Part shown: piece after piece, positions 46,726 through 59,065 of the stretch
Numbering within the stretch: the stretch's first letter is position 1
Layout of the letters: the number at the start of each line of letters is the position of its first letter
Assembly: GCA_017871115.1 (NCBI GenBank)
Contig: JAFCIZ010000008.1
Coordinates: forward strand, 930,001 to 994,000
Direction of reading: 5' to 3'
DNA: 64,000 nucleotides
Source: Cunninghamella blakesleeana
Lineage: Eukaryota; Mucoromycota; Mucoromycetes; Mucorales; Cunninghamellaceae
Program-made: the position numbers and the translations under genes
Notes under the pieces: generated by a model
What the model was told of the DNA's origin: nothing
The model's database searches: none
Seen by the model: the letters and a program-made list of their open reading frames with translations, nothing else

Positions 46726-47347
46726 TTTTATAAAGATTGCTTACTATTTACCTTTTGTTCAACTTATCTTTATTTTTGCTTTATAATAGTTTAATGACAT
46801 ACGATGGGTCATTATTAGCTTTTGCCACTGATAATGACAAAAATGCCAAAATATATGCAGCTATTACAGCCAATATTTGGAATGCTTATAAAAAACAAAA
46901 CAATCTTGATTCATTTCTCCAAAGTAATGGATCCAATTCACCACTTTTTATATTATTAGAATGTGAAGTAAGTAAAACTACTATTGATGCTGTTTATATT
47001 TAAAATCAATAATAAAGGGAAAAAGAGGATCATGGGTGGATATAGAGTTAGTATTTACCATGTATATATTATTTTTTATGAAAAATAAACAAATAGGAAG
47101 GTAATGTTTTTATTACAAATATTGGGACCATGCTATTATGTATGGTAGCTGAAAGCTCAGTTAGTCTTGGTATATTAAAAGCAAAGGTATTTTTTTCATT
47201 ATATATTCATATATATGTACTGATGTACGTGTGTTATTTGATATATTAATGGTGCTATTTTTTTATCTTTTTTTTTTACAGGCCGAAGCTCTTAAAGTTT
47301 ATTTAGAAGAACCATTACTTCGTGCAGCAGCTTATCGTGAACAATAA
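46531..47347 (+). CDS. LAMTOR2: Ragulator subunit LAMTOR2
   Basis: Roadblock/LC7-fold subunit of the Ragulator complex that anchors Rag GTPases and TORC1 at the lysosome/vacuole. Exons 46531-46598, 46790-46967, 47097-47186 and 47282-47347 join to 133 aa, close to the usual 125. The start MLRPKVISQVLRQSLYNGV and the core YDGSLLAF, AAITANIWNAYKK, FILLECEEGNVFITNI, MLLCMVAE and LGILKAKAEAL match animal LAMTOR2 closely, ending in VYLEEPLLRAAA. Intron 1 ends in a long (AT)n tract (46680-46722). This is a metazoan-like Ragulator gene rather than the divergent yeast Ego form. Confidence 0.93.
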
Positions 47348-47649
47348 ATATTATATATACATGGTCATTTTAGAATATATATATGTATTGCTTTTATACC
47401 CCACTACCACTATCAGCATGCATGCTGTTATTTTAAAATACATACAGAGTTATACTTGGAATTCTTGAATTAATTTCCTGGTATTTTTTTAATGTATTTA
47501 CATGCTTTATTGAATAATATAATAATTGTAATAATGATACAAATAATACATAATAATAATAAATAGTAATAATAAATAGTAATAATAAATAGTAATAATA
47601 AATGATTATGTAAAAAAGAAAAAAAATACAGTTTAAATTATAAATATCA
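47348..47649. other. Intergenic, 302 bp, convergent 3' region
   Basis: Between the convergent LAMTOR2 and Zn2Cys6 factor genes. Contains repeats of aataataaatagt at about 47540-47600. No gene seen. Confidence 0.6.
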
Positions 47650-50600
47650 TTAAAAAATAATACTAGAGTATAATGTAGAATCAATACTACTCTTATTATT
47701 GTTATTATTTTGATTTCCAGTTGAATGAATATTATTATTATTTTGTTGATGATGGTTGGAGTTATTTAATACAGGTTGAGACGTTTCAGAAAGTGAAGGT
47801 GAAGATGTATTTGACTGAAGAGGCAAACCAGATGTTCTATCACTTAAAAACCCAAAAAATGTACTATTCGAAGTGGAAACATTAGGAATGTCTAATGGAA
47901 TAGAAACTCCAGATAATATGTCCACGTTAGAATCACCATGAATTAAATTTTGAGGATATTTTGATAGGGAAGATGACGAGCCATGTTGATTAGAAATATT
48001 AGTAGTATTAGGATTAGATGCTGATACAGATGAAGATGTTAAAGTAGTTGGTGATCGATTATAGACAGATGATGAAGATAAATCAGATTGAAGCACGGAG
48101 TTAAATATATTTGATGTGGATGCTATTGATGATGATGCTGGTTTTAATGATATATTGTTACCAAAATTTGATATATTACGAGTTGGAATTAAATGCGATG
48201 ATGATGATGTTGATGAGGATGAGGATGGTTGGTGCGCCATTGTTTCTCCTCCTACTGCTCCCCCTCCATCCTCTCCATTAGTAGACGGTGTTATAGTAAA
48301 ATGATTTGATTGTTGTTGCTGTTGATAAGTTGGTAATTGTGAACCTAAATAATTATTCCATTCATTTAAATCCAGTGATTGTGGCACCCCCCAGAACGCT
48401 GCACTTAGAGGATCAAATTGCCGTTGAGAAGGAATAGGAATAGTATCAGGAGCAGCAAATGGATCCATATTTCCCTTTGTAAAAGTTTGTTGTAAAATAG
48501 GAGGTGATTGTATAGATTGTGATGACGTTGATAATTTTATGTCATAATTATTGATATGATTATTATGATTCATATTACTATTATTATGGTTATCCATGTT
48601 TTGAAAATCGGAATGGTCTTTGGGTGATGATCTTATAGCTGAATCTTGTGCCCAATATTTCTTTTCCTTTGGATCCTTTAATTGTTTTATCTGATTGAAT
48701 GAATTATAATCTATCATCATTTTAGAATTAATAGTTGGTGAATTTGAAGGAGACGATGCTAAAGATGATGTAGCCGTTGCTGTTGGTGTATTAATACTAT
48801 TGTTAACTATTGGACGTAATGTATTTTCACTTGTAGGTAGATTAAGATCGTGAATCCCAGCCAATTCACCTAGAATACCGACCCCTCTTAAAGCTGAAGG
48901 CCAAGTGCTTGCCATTGTATTTAAAATACACATGGTGTTATTGATATTTATTTTTGCATCAAATGATTTGCCCGGATTGTTTTTGGATGTTGCTGAATTG
49001 ATAAAGATAATTCCAGCTGTAAAAACAAAGTAGACAGTGGTGTTGGAAACGTATTTCAAGACGTTCGAATTAAACATACTATTTGCAATCTTCATAATAC
49101 AAGTAGCTGATTCTGCACAAATATTATAATCTGTCATAGAGGAGGTAGATACATCATTTGCGTTATTAGGAATAAAAAGACGATGCAAAAGAATCACAGT
49201 TGTATGGTAGACCATATGAAGTTGATACACTGGTAAAGGATATATTCTATTTTCAACATTATTAATATCAATACAAAGCGAAGATGGTAAATTTTTATGC
49301 CAATGGGTTAATCTCCCAGTGAGTGTATGTACTAAATGATCAATATATCGCATATCAGCTTGCTGCAAAGACTTTGCATAATATATATTCTTTAAGACAT
49401 GGCCTAAAATATCACACACTTTTACTAAGTGATCCAATACTAACAATGGACCAGGAGGTGCATAATCTGTATTTGGTACCGCAGAGGTATAAACAGGTGA
49501 ATCATCTTCTTCTACCGGAAAAGGAACATCACAATCACTTTCTTCAAAACAGGAAGTGCGACCAAATGTTGCACTTGCAAGACGATCAACAACAAAGCAA
49601 CACCAAAATATTCGTTTTCTTCTCTCTTTTTCATCATGAGGGATTTGCCAATGATCACAGTTTCTATTCAATCCAAGATCCAAAGCCATTCGAAATGCCT
49701 ATACATTTCATTTGTATCCATAAAATAAAAATTAAAGTTAAAAAAAAATAATAGAATATATATATATATATTAGTTACTTGGTCCGATTGTTTAATTTTC
49801 TTACCATGCCACTATATAACCAAGCCCTAGCTGATTTTCTCATTCCTTGTTGATGGCTGGACAATAATATAAGCGCTTGCACTGTTGAAATTTTAGGTTT
49901 ATCATAATAACTATCGAGAAGAAATTTTGCCCTTTCAAAATATATCTCGCCTGCTGTTTCTGGTCTCGTTGGGTCTGACCTTACACGAACATCATCAACC
50001 ACACGAGATGCTAAAGCATATATAGCATTTAATAATAAAGGTGATATAGGTTCAGATGCATCTTCCAAAGTTGAAGATAGTTGATGTTTATAAAAAATAG
50101 GTAAGAAAGGATAAAAATAATTAAAATAGGCCCTAACTAGTTTAGTTGATAATTCTTGTGGTGGTAATTCTGTAGGATCCACTACTGATGTTGTTGCTAC
50201 TGAGGAAGAGGAAGATGAGGGGGAGGATGGTACTCTTTTCATAAAATGTTGAGAACGAGCATTATGAGAAGGTGAGATAGTGATAACTTTAGCTAAATTA
50301 CTATTATTGCTGTTACTGCTGTTGTCGTTATCATTGTTGACGTTTGATAAATGAAATGCCCCATGATGATATGTACGACTTTTTTGTAAGAGGTAAAAAC
50401 CAGATGATTTTCCTAAATATCTATATTCCCCATCAGCATCCATGGCTAATTGTCCTGTGCTATCCATTGAATTTAATACTGAATGAGCAGTTGCCTTTTT
50501 TTGCCCTTCATTATTATTACTATCATTATTTTTATTCTTTTGTTCTGTTGAATCAAAAATACAACCAGCCATTGTTGGAGAATGATGTTCACTATTTACT

Positions 50601-51259
50601 ATTGTTGATATATCATTACCGATATTTTTATTATTACTCTTCGATCTAATAGGAGCATTTTGCCAAAAGAAGACCCTATTACGTTCACTTGGGTTGGTTG
50701 AACGACGTTGTGGTTTACTTGTAATTTGTTCTCCAGTTGGTGTTTCTAAAGGCGTATTTAATTCATTCATTAATTGTTTTGCTTTTGGATCATCCCCTTG
50801 AGCTAAGTCGCTTAATATTTTCTCTAATTTATAAAGACGATTTTCAATGGCTTCAATATAACCTTTTGGTGGTCCTCTCTATATATATATATATATATAT
50901 GGATATATATGTATATAAATATAATAGATATATTAATTAAAATGTATTTAGAAAGTTGTATTTTTTTTATCTCTTTTTACTGTTTACCTTTTTTGTCGTA
51001 TCTTTATAAGAGCATTCTAAATTAAACGCTTTACAATTACTGCATACAGGATTTAAACCATCACATTTTATCTTTTTCCGTCTACATAGGTCACTTTTTT
51101 TATAGCAGTAGTAATAATAATAAGTATAATATACACAATAAGAATACTGATATTAGCATGCAATATATAAATAAATAAGGATTAGATAACTATTCTATTG
51201 AATTACCAAGCACGACTGACTCGCTGTCTTTTATTTGCTTCTTCATTATCACTTGACAT
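47650..51259 (-). CDS. Zn2Cys6 transcription factor with fungal_trans domain
   Basis: Sequence-specific nuclear regulator. Exons 51207-51259, 50988-51093, 49805-50878 and 47650-49698 join in phase to 1093 aa. The binuclear zinc cluster has its six Cys at residues 18, 21, 28, 35, 38 and 45 (ACDLCRRKKIKCDG ... CSNC ... C), followed by the linker RGPPKGYIEAIENRLYKLE, a coiled-coil dimerisation element. The middle homology region runs from about residue 270 (LVRAYFNYFYPFLPIFYK, LLLNAIYALASR, VQALILLSSHQQG, SGMAFRMALDLGLNR, RKRIFWCCFVVDRLASATFGR). RGPPKGYIEAIENRL and the middle region resemble the XlnR/Xyr1-like class, but the target pathway cannot be inferred. The C-terminal 400 residues are Asn/Ser/Thr/His-rich low complexity. 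Confidence 0.92.
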
Positions 51260-51872
51260 TGGGCATAAAAAGGATATAAATATATATTTATTTTAAATAT
51301 ATATAAATATGTAAAATACTGTATTAAAAAAAGTGAGGGAAAGAGAAAAGAGAGAGAGACAGAATTTTTTTTTTTTCCAAAATTCAAAAATTTGTAACCA
51401 AAAAATTTCAAGTCCAGACTTTTAATTTTTTTTTTTTAAAACCATTCTTTTTCGATTGTTTATCATTATATAATGCAATCAGATAAACATAATATATATT
51501 TATATATTACTTTAACTGGTAGAATAAAGAAGAAATATACAAATATAGTAAAATTAATTTCCAGTCCCTATTTACAAAAAAGTATTGCTAGGTGCACACT
51601 ATGAAAAAGGGTGAAACCATAAAAGGAAATCCAAATACACTAGCTTCATGAGTAGGCAAGTCTTATTCTCTCCACCCTCGAATTTGAGTATTTATTTATT
51701 ATAAACAGAAAGGTTATATATAAATACATGAAATATTTTTATTTGTTTTAAAATAATGATAAAAAAAACAAAAGTAAAAGATCTTGGAAGTATGATAATC
51801 ATAAAAACGGATGGAATAGAAAAATGGTAAAGAAGTGATAAAAATCATTACAAATATAGGTATAAGTGGAAA

Positions 51873-52019
51873 TTAACATAATGATAGCAATAATGCCGTT
51901 TCTTCATCACCCTTACCATCACCATCTGGTACTAACCCAAGCTCTGATCTTCCAGATAAACCCCCTCGGCTGCATCCTCCTCTTCTCAATCAGTGCTACT
52001 GCCAAAATTAATACTGCTA
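51873..52019 (+). pseudogene. Possible coding relic, Ser/Pro-rich
   Basis: In an AT-rich gap, a stretch of almost balanced composition reads AVSSSPLPSPSGTNPSSDLP and continues DKPPRLHPPLLNQCYCQN before a stop. Codon use is protein-like, but no start, partner exon or domain is evident. It could be an orphan exon of a lost gene. The overlapping other frame, which starts at 51866, looks less like protein. Confidence 0.35.
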
Positions 52020-52282
52020 TTTCCCTTATTACCATGCTTACCACTATTGACGCTTGATTATTTGGTTAATTTTAATTGTTTTTAAAAAATACTTTATTTT
52101 TCTAAAAAATGAAAATATTCTTATTATAGTATTATACATGTCATATAGTCAATTGATTTGACAATAGCCATAACTGAATACTTCTGGCATTTTCTTATAT
52201 TGATAATGATAAAACTAAATTATAGGCACTTGTATTTATATTGTAAAAATCAAATTCACTTTTCCAAATGAGTTTTTTTGTT

Positions 52283-52283
<1 letters not shown>

Positions 52284-52316
<33 letters not shown>
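52284..52316. repeat. (CT)n dinucleotide repeat
   Basis: 33 bases of alternating C and T followed by an (AT)n run to about 52337. No gene overlaps it. Confidence 0.9.
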
Positions 52317-52319
<3 letters not shown>

Positions 52320-52661
52320 ATATATATATATATATATTGAATTTTATAATTTATATTCATATATGTATACAAATATCTATATATATGAATATATATATAT
52401 TCAAAACCGCGACATAAATATTAACTTTGTTGTATATAGCTTTTTTTTCAAGGAAGGAAGGGAAAAAAAACGAAATCATAATAGTCATTTATTTATATTG
52501 AATGCATAGTTTATTTTATTAAAAAAATAAAAAATAAAAATAAAAAATACGCACTCAAAACTAAAAATCAAATACAATCAGAAGTCCTTAACTTAATTAT
52601 AATACACCTTAACATATAGTTCCGTATAAATATAAATTTGATAAAAACAAAAAAGTATAAT

Positions 52662-53260
52662 TCATTCATTTAATATCAATACATGTTTATATTGATTTTT
52701 ACAATGGTGTTGTTCTTGATGATCCAAAATAAATTGATTGATATTATACACCTTATTATAAGTGTATGATTCTAAAGTAATTTCTTTAAGTAATACTCCT
52801 CTCCAAGGGCACCAAAAACAACCCTAAAAAAAATATGTGTATTTATAAATTAATTAGCTTTTTTTTATATAGCATAATATAAAATAATCATTGTAATATA
52901 CTTAACTGGAAGAAAAGCACCACATGCTTCATCAAGATGATCTTCAAGATACAGTGCATTTGCATCACATACTTCAAGTGAGATATCCATGAAATTAATT
53001 GTATTAGGATCAAAATGGAAACTCCATTGTGGATTGTAATTTGCAGTCTTTTTTACTATTCTACCCTGGGGATGAATTCTATATTTTTCTTCCCCACGTA
53101 GAATTTTTCTTGCTTCTTCAATAATGCGACTATCGGTAAGTTTAAAGATAAAAGCATCCCTTCCGTCAGTAGTAAACGAAAAATAAGCTTCTTCAGCAAA
53201 TGCAAATGTTACCAAGCAAACCAAAAGAATACACGAGACAACTATTTTTGAAAGAGCCAT
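52662..53260 (-). CDS. Secreted BP74-domain protein
   Basis: Two exons (52907-53260 and 52662-52823) join in phase to 171 aa. A signal peptide (MALSKIVVSCILLVCLVTFAFA) precedes a BP74-like domain: YFSFTTDGRDAFIFKLTD, IIEEARKILRGEE, GRIVKKTANYNPQWSFHFDP, MDISLEVCDANALYLEDHL, EACGAFLP and, from exon 2, FWCPWRGVLL. The family is known from Dictyostelium and from secreted bacterial and fungal proteins; its function is not established. A Cys in each conserved block suggests disulfides. The last 35 residues (after LLKEITLESYTYN) are not part of the domain. It is isolated, with 1.4 kb of non-coding DNA on one side and over 4 kb on the other. Confidence 0.82.
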
Positions 53261-54654
53261 ATTTTTTAATAAATGAAGTAAAAATAATATTAAAAAGAAA
53301 TAAAATCAATCACTTTTATATTCATTTTAAAGTTTATTACTTTGATCTCTTAAAAATAATTTAAAACTGTTTCATGTAAAGGAAAGAAGAATAATATTTT
53401 GTTTATGTTAACCTTAATTTGTTATTATTATTATTATTATTAATTACATAAAATACGCCATTTTGTATTATTTGTTTTAAAAAACAGTAAATACATATTA
53501 TTAAAATGGCGTAAATAATAATGAATGTTTATGTATATATCTATTTTTATTATTTTGTTTTATTAATTAATATGAAAGTGTTTGCTTATTTTTAACTATT
53601 ATTTAAATGTAAAGCAATTTGAAACGTATCAATATTTAGATTTTAATATTATTATTGCTATTTTAAATAATAAGAGCGATAAATAACTACTTTTTATTTT
53701 ATTTAATTCAAGATAAACAGACTTTACGTTTCATATATACATATGCCATCCTATTGGAATATTCCAATTGTAGTAAAAAATTATATAAGCTTTCTTTTAT
53801 TTATATATATACACGTATATGATATACAACAGTAATTAAACACCGAATTTTTGTTATACGATTGGTTAGCTTATATGCTTATTTACCATTATTTTATCTT
53901 TTATGATGTTAAAAGAGTATTCTTGATATTTATTGTACTTGTTTTATAAAAAGGTACACTTTAGGATATTACTTTTATACTTATTTTTTATTTTAGCAAA
54001 TGAAACATTTTTTTTGAAATCTGCTTATAAGTACCCATCGTCATTGTATGTATAGCGATATATACACTGAAAATAAATATGTTACTGATACATTAAAATT
54101 TCAAGCCAATTAGTCTACATGCATATTTTTTATAAAGTTTTAAGGCTATTTAGCTTGATTAGGAGTATTTAAATAGATCAGCCAGTATCTACGCTTAACA
54201 TATAAAAATTATTTTACATATAAAATGTGAGTATGTTAATGATTAACTAAAATATTCAAACTAACTGGCTAATTATATATAAAGTCACTCAAATATTGAC
54301 TTGAAGTTATAATTATTAATTTTATTAATCGATATCCAATATCATACTATGAAAACTATTCTACATAAAGGAGATGTTTATGTTAATGCACTATTGAAAT
54401 AATAAATTAAATGCTATAAAATTAAAAGACTATTCCTTTGTATATGAATTGTAAAATAATATTTTTTTACGCACTAGTAACAATTTATTTATTATTTTTT
54501 TCTTTTTTTTAAAAAAAAAAAAAAAGGGAAAAATATTCTTGGCGGCATGCATTACTATTGTTCTAATAAATTTATTATCTTGATATAAAATGCAACGAGG
54601 TATAGTTTCTTAGATTTCCTTGATTAATTACAAGATTGACATTATTGATTATAT

Positions 54655-54860
54655 ATATTATATTAATAGGTGTCCATGCAATTAGAGCTTGACGGAATGA
54701 GGTTTTAGCTTATACAGAATAAATTGCAGTCAAAGGTATAAAATTAACAACTTATCGCTGGAGTAATACTTTTTTCAATCATATTTTGATATATTTATAT
54801 TTGCTGCTTTTTTTTTAAAAAAAAAACTGGTTGGACAGTTATTAAATTAAATTGACTTTC
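54655..54860 (+). pseudogene. Possible decayed coding relic
   Basis: Reads GVHAIRA*RNEVLAYTE*IAV then KGIKLTTYRWSNT in one frame with two stops, followed by GWTVIKLN and SLVQYDAE fragments after a T/A run. Protein-like composition but no family recognised. Confidence 0.25.
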
Positions 54861-55671
54861 GTTGGTACAATATGACGCTGAGTTAATATTATATATATAT
54901 ATATATTTGTATCGTTTAATATATTTCGAAGCAAACCTTGCTATACTCCTTGACCACAAGCATTAGTATGTAGCAAAATAATAAGCGAAATTAGAGACTA
55001 TTATATAAATAAAAAACAAAATCAACTCACCGCAATTGATTAACAAAAAAAAAATTGAGAGCTTTGCTCAAATTTTATTAAAAAATGATCGTGCCTCAGA
55101 TTAAATCATTCAAATTCATATGTGCTAATTAATACAAAAATAATAATAATAAGAAAAAGAGTTTTATAATTTTATCCTAAAAGAGGCAAATACATAAAGG
55201 TAATAAATATATCAGAATTACCTTTTATTATAAATTTTACTATTTTACCAGAAAATAATGATGTGATTATACCCGTTATATTTATATAATAAAGATACAA
55301 GTACTTAAACATTCCTCTGATTAATAAGGTATATAAAAATAATTCATTTCATGTTAAGAATAAAAAAAGAAAGAGTAAAATGTAATGCTGTGATGTTGAA
55401 AAAAAAAATGTATTTGATCATCACACACATTTACATCGTTTTAATTATGTAATGTTAGTGATCTATTGGGTAAAATTTTATACAAAGAACTCGGATGTAT
55501 TTTTAATAAAAATAATTTTCGTACTTTAATAAACTATATGTCATTTCTAAATTTCATATTTGACTACTAACACTAGATTCTTGTAATGAACTTGAAAATG
55601 AAGGTCTATGTCAACTTTTCAATCTATGGTAATTATAAACTGGCTTGAAGATTAAAGTCAAAATATTAGTC

Positions 55672-55985
55672 TTATTTGTATGAATCCATAGGTTTTGTAT
55701 AATTTATTTGGTTACTATCAAAATACTTCGTGTACAAGATCTTATTGTACCTATATTTTAAAAATAGATCAATATGCTTGGTTATAAAGGCCGCTGTCAA
55801 TAATTCAAGTTCATATGTATATTTATTAATATCTTGTCTAGGAACACTAGATATATTAGCACAATAACAGGTAATATTTAAATGCAATGAGTTATTCAGA
55901 GAATCAGTATAATCAACAGGAACATCACAAGTGTTAGAGACATTATGATTAACAAAGTTGTTAAAGGCTTAAAGTAGGGAATCAA
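55672..55985 (-). pseudogene. Unidentified ORF remnant
   Basis: A minus-strand frame of about 100 codons ends at 55672 (NKYTYELELLTAAFITKH, then LFLKYRYNKILYTKYFDS); it is interrupted upstream by a stop at about 55968, beyond which the frame continues (MVDYLDSLL). No domain recognised. It could be a remnant of a mobile-element or lineage-specific gene, or chance. Confidence 0.3.
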
Positions 55986-57642
55986 GATAATCAACCATAA
56001 AATATCGATCAATATAGGAGAAAAAAAGGGTACACTTATACAAATATAGTATGACTTTGGAATAAGCTGCTTTTAGAAGTTATATATCTTAATTTAGAGA
56101 CTGTAAGCATCAGTAACACGCTCAGTATAATCGTTATTACTTATAGAGTGACTGTATTACTTTTAATTTCTTTAATATCAGAAAGTTTGTTGTTGAGTAC
56201 TATCATATATATATATATATATATATTCATTTATCATTCAAAAAGTGTATTATATATTTTGAGAATTGTAGATATTAAATCCAAGAAGGTTTTATTTCTT
56301 TTTATTTTTTATTTTTTCGAAATAATATCATATATTTATATTTTTTTTTCCTGATAATTATATTTGACTTAACACTTGATATATTATAGAGTCTTGACTA
56401 TCAGTTTTGATTTAATATATGAAATACTCCTGTGTTATAAGATAGCAGTATCTATTTGATATGGGTGCAGCGAACAAATTTGTACTAGTTTTCTGATATA
56501 ACCTGCATCAGCAGCACCAGCATCAGTAATATTATCCTTATTGTATAATTAGTTTTTATATGTCATTATTAATTTCGTATAAACTAAAAAAAATTAAAAA
56601 TATATATATAACAATTAGAAGCTAATATTATTTTTATTTTACTTTAGTAATATTATGCATTAGTGTCGTTATGCATTGTTGTTGTTAAATTATTATATAA
56701 GGATATTGACATTTATAGTTTGTTGCCATTTTTAAGGTCTTTTGTATTTTGCACTTCCAAAATGTCTCATTTCGCCGTAATCAGTAAACTGTCTATACAG
56801 ATAACTTGAGAAACTCCGTTGACGGTAATGGGCCAAGCAATTCTTTATGCTCATTGCCTAAGCTTTAAAAAAATAGTTAACTTATTAAGTCCATTTGCAA
56901 TTATATTTTTAAAGGGTACCATCTACTAAATAAGAGAGAGTATATAGATAAAGAGATAAAGAGATAAAGAAATATAGATCAAAGTAAGAAAAAATTAAGG
57001 TTTAAGTAGTTGATCACTTTTTAGACCACGCGTCAAATATATAAAAAAAGGAGGAAAAGAGTAAAAATGCGCTATGAATCATTTTTAAGTTAAATTTAAA
57101 ATCCCGCTCGTCGTTATTTTTTTTTTATTTTGCAGTTGCAGCTAATAAACATTATTTGTAATAATGTTTTTGAGTACATTTTATGATTACTACTATTGTT
57201 TTGATTATTATTATATGATATTATATTTGAATTAGTATGTAAAGTCGTATAAAAACTAAATGTAGTTCAGCTTTATCCTAGGCATTCCAGTAATATATTT
57301 TTAAGCTCAGTAGAAAATGAATTTTTAAACAACAATAAAAAATAAAAAATGAGTATATATAATTATAATTATGAGTTTATATATATGTATATATATAACA
57401 AATCTATAAAAAATACAATAAACTATATATAAATAACGTCTAAAATAATACATATTTATTAAAGATTATTATTATTATTATTATTTAGTAATGGCATTGT
57501 ATGACAAAAAAAAACTCAGTCACTTGATCAGTACATAATTTTTTTAAAAATCGCGGGTGATTTGTTTTATTTTTTTCTCTTTTTCTCCTCTTTTTTTAAT
57601 ACCTCTTTTTTTAATATTAAAAAAAAAAAAAAAAAAAAGATT

Positions 57643-58154
57643 ATGCAACATCAAGGAACACATCAAGGACACCCACCTCCTAATCATCGTTTAGATGGCT
57701 CACCTTTACCTTCTTCTTATCGTTTAGCTCAACCTTCAAGCCCTTATCATTTACCTCCTAATCATAATAATCATACAAATCTTTCACATAATGGTCATAA
57801 CCTTCCACCTCATCCAGCTACCACTATGCTTCCACCTCATCATCAACAACAACAACATCACCACCATCACCACCACCATCACCACTCACAACAACAACAA
57901 CAACAACATCCTTCCTTGTTATCAGCATCTCATTTAACATCATCTTCACAACCTTATCCTTACCCCTCTCCCTCTTCTCTTCAAGCAAACGATAGAATTA
58001 AAATATATACTTGTCCTGAAGTAAATTGTAATAAGCAATTCACTGATATGGAACACTTTCGAATACATACTAGGTAATAATTTTTTTTAAAAAAAAAGTA
58101 TAGTTAATATTTTATTATTATAATAATAATATTAAAAACTCGTTAAGGAAATAC

Positions 58155-58196
<42 letters not shown>

Positions 58197-59065
58197 TAGA
58201 AGCGAATTAAAAAAAAAGGTTTTGCATAATTTTATAGGGAAATGAAATAAAAAAAAAAAAAAAAAAGATGCTGGTCCTAAAAAAAAATCTTTTTATAGAA
58301 CGAACCATGGTATAGATGGCTTGAAAGATATAAATCAGCTTACTGGAGAAAATAGACCTTATGTAAATATGTGTATATATATGTATACTCAAATAAAATC
58401 CATATCCATCCTTTATACTATGATGAACGATACTTACTTATTTTATTTTTATTTCTATTTTTATTTTCATTTATCATTAATAGATTTGTGAACATCCAGG
58501 ATGTGGAAAAACTTTTAAACAACATGGCAACCTCAAGGTGAATGGAATAAACATAATAGATGTATACTTACAGATAAAATATAAAATCGCTCTTTGCTTA
58601 TAGCTGATATAACTTTTATTTTTATTTTTATTATAAAGACTCACTTAAGGAAACATACTGGTGAACGTCCTTACCAGGTAAAGAAAAGTGATTAAGTTGG
58701 ATATTATTTTTATAAATAATTATATAATTTTCTGTATATTTATCTATATATCCATATATTGATTAGTGTTCATATGAAGGGTGTGGAAAATCATTTGCTC
58801 AACTTGGTAATTTAAAAACACATGAAAAAATCCATTGGCCAGTAAAACCATTCTTTTGTGATTATCCAGAATGTGGTAAAGGATTTACACAAAGAGGAAA
58901 TCTTAAGGTAAGTAATAATATAATATATATTAATGAAGATATAATTGAATCAGTTATAAATTTTCATATTTATTTATTTATTAATGATTTTATATATATA
59001 CATTATTTATCTTATCATTTTTTTAGGCACATTTAATCAAAGTCCATAATATCAACGCATCTTAA
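57643..59065 (+). CDS. C2H2 zinc-finger protein with four fingers
   Basis: Nuclear DNA-binding protein, probably a transcription factor. Exons 57643-58073, 58299-58362, 58484-58537, 58639-58677, 58767-58907 and 59027-59065 join in phase to 255 aa. The N-terminal 120 residues are Pro/His/Gln/Ser-rich with a ten-His run. Four fingers follow, all C-x4-C-x12-H-x3-4-H: CPEVNC...RIHTRTNH (the last His comes from exon 2), CEHPGC...HLRKH, CSYEGC...HEKIH and CDYPEC...HLIKVH. The linkers HTGERPY and WPVKPF and the repeated GNLK recognition helices suggest similar base triplets in fingers 2-4. The start chosen is [10 protein letters not shown] at 57643; the upstream in-frame ATG at 57562 adds only Phe/Lys-rich sequence encoded by homopolymers. 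The protein ends immediately after finger 4. Confidence 0.88.
58157..58193. repeat. A37 homopolymer in an intron
   Basis: Uninterrupted run of 37 A inside intron 1 of the C2H2 gene. Confidence 0.9.

Larger units (their letters stand above)
51260..52661. other. Intergenic, about 1.4 kb, with a GC-rich island and simple repeats
   Basis: Contains a coding-like GC-rich island at about 51873-52062 (listed separately), a 33-base (CT)n run at 52284-52316 and AT-rich inverted sequence to about 52405. No intact gene. Confidence 0.55.
53261..57642. other. Gene-poor region, 4.4 kb, with scattered coding-like relics
   Basis: No intact gene. Stretches that look like decayed coding sequence lie at about 54600-54860 (plus), 55672-55990 (minus) and 56750-56870 (minus). 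The rest is AT-rich with T/A junctions (54505-54525, 54811-54828) and (AT)n runs. The left end holds the promoter of the BP74 gene and the right end that of the C2H2 gene. Confidence 0.5.

Noticed and set aside
49323..49751. Plus-strand frame inside the Zn2Cys6 gene
   Set aside because: Antisense shadow of the conserved middle homology region.
57562..57642. Upstream in-frame start for the C2H2 protein
   Set aside because: Encoded by T and A homopolymers (poly-Phe, poly-Lys); the low-complexity Pro/His region begins at 57643.
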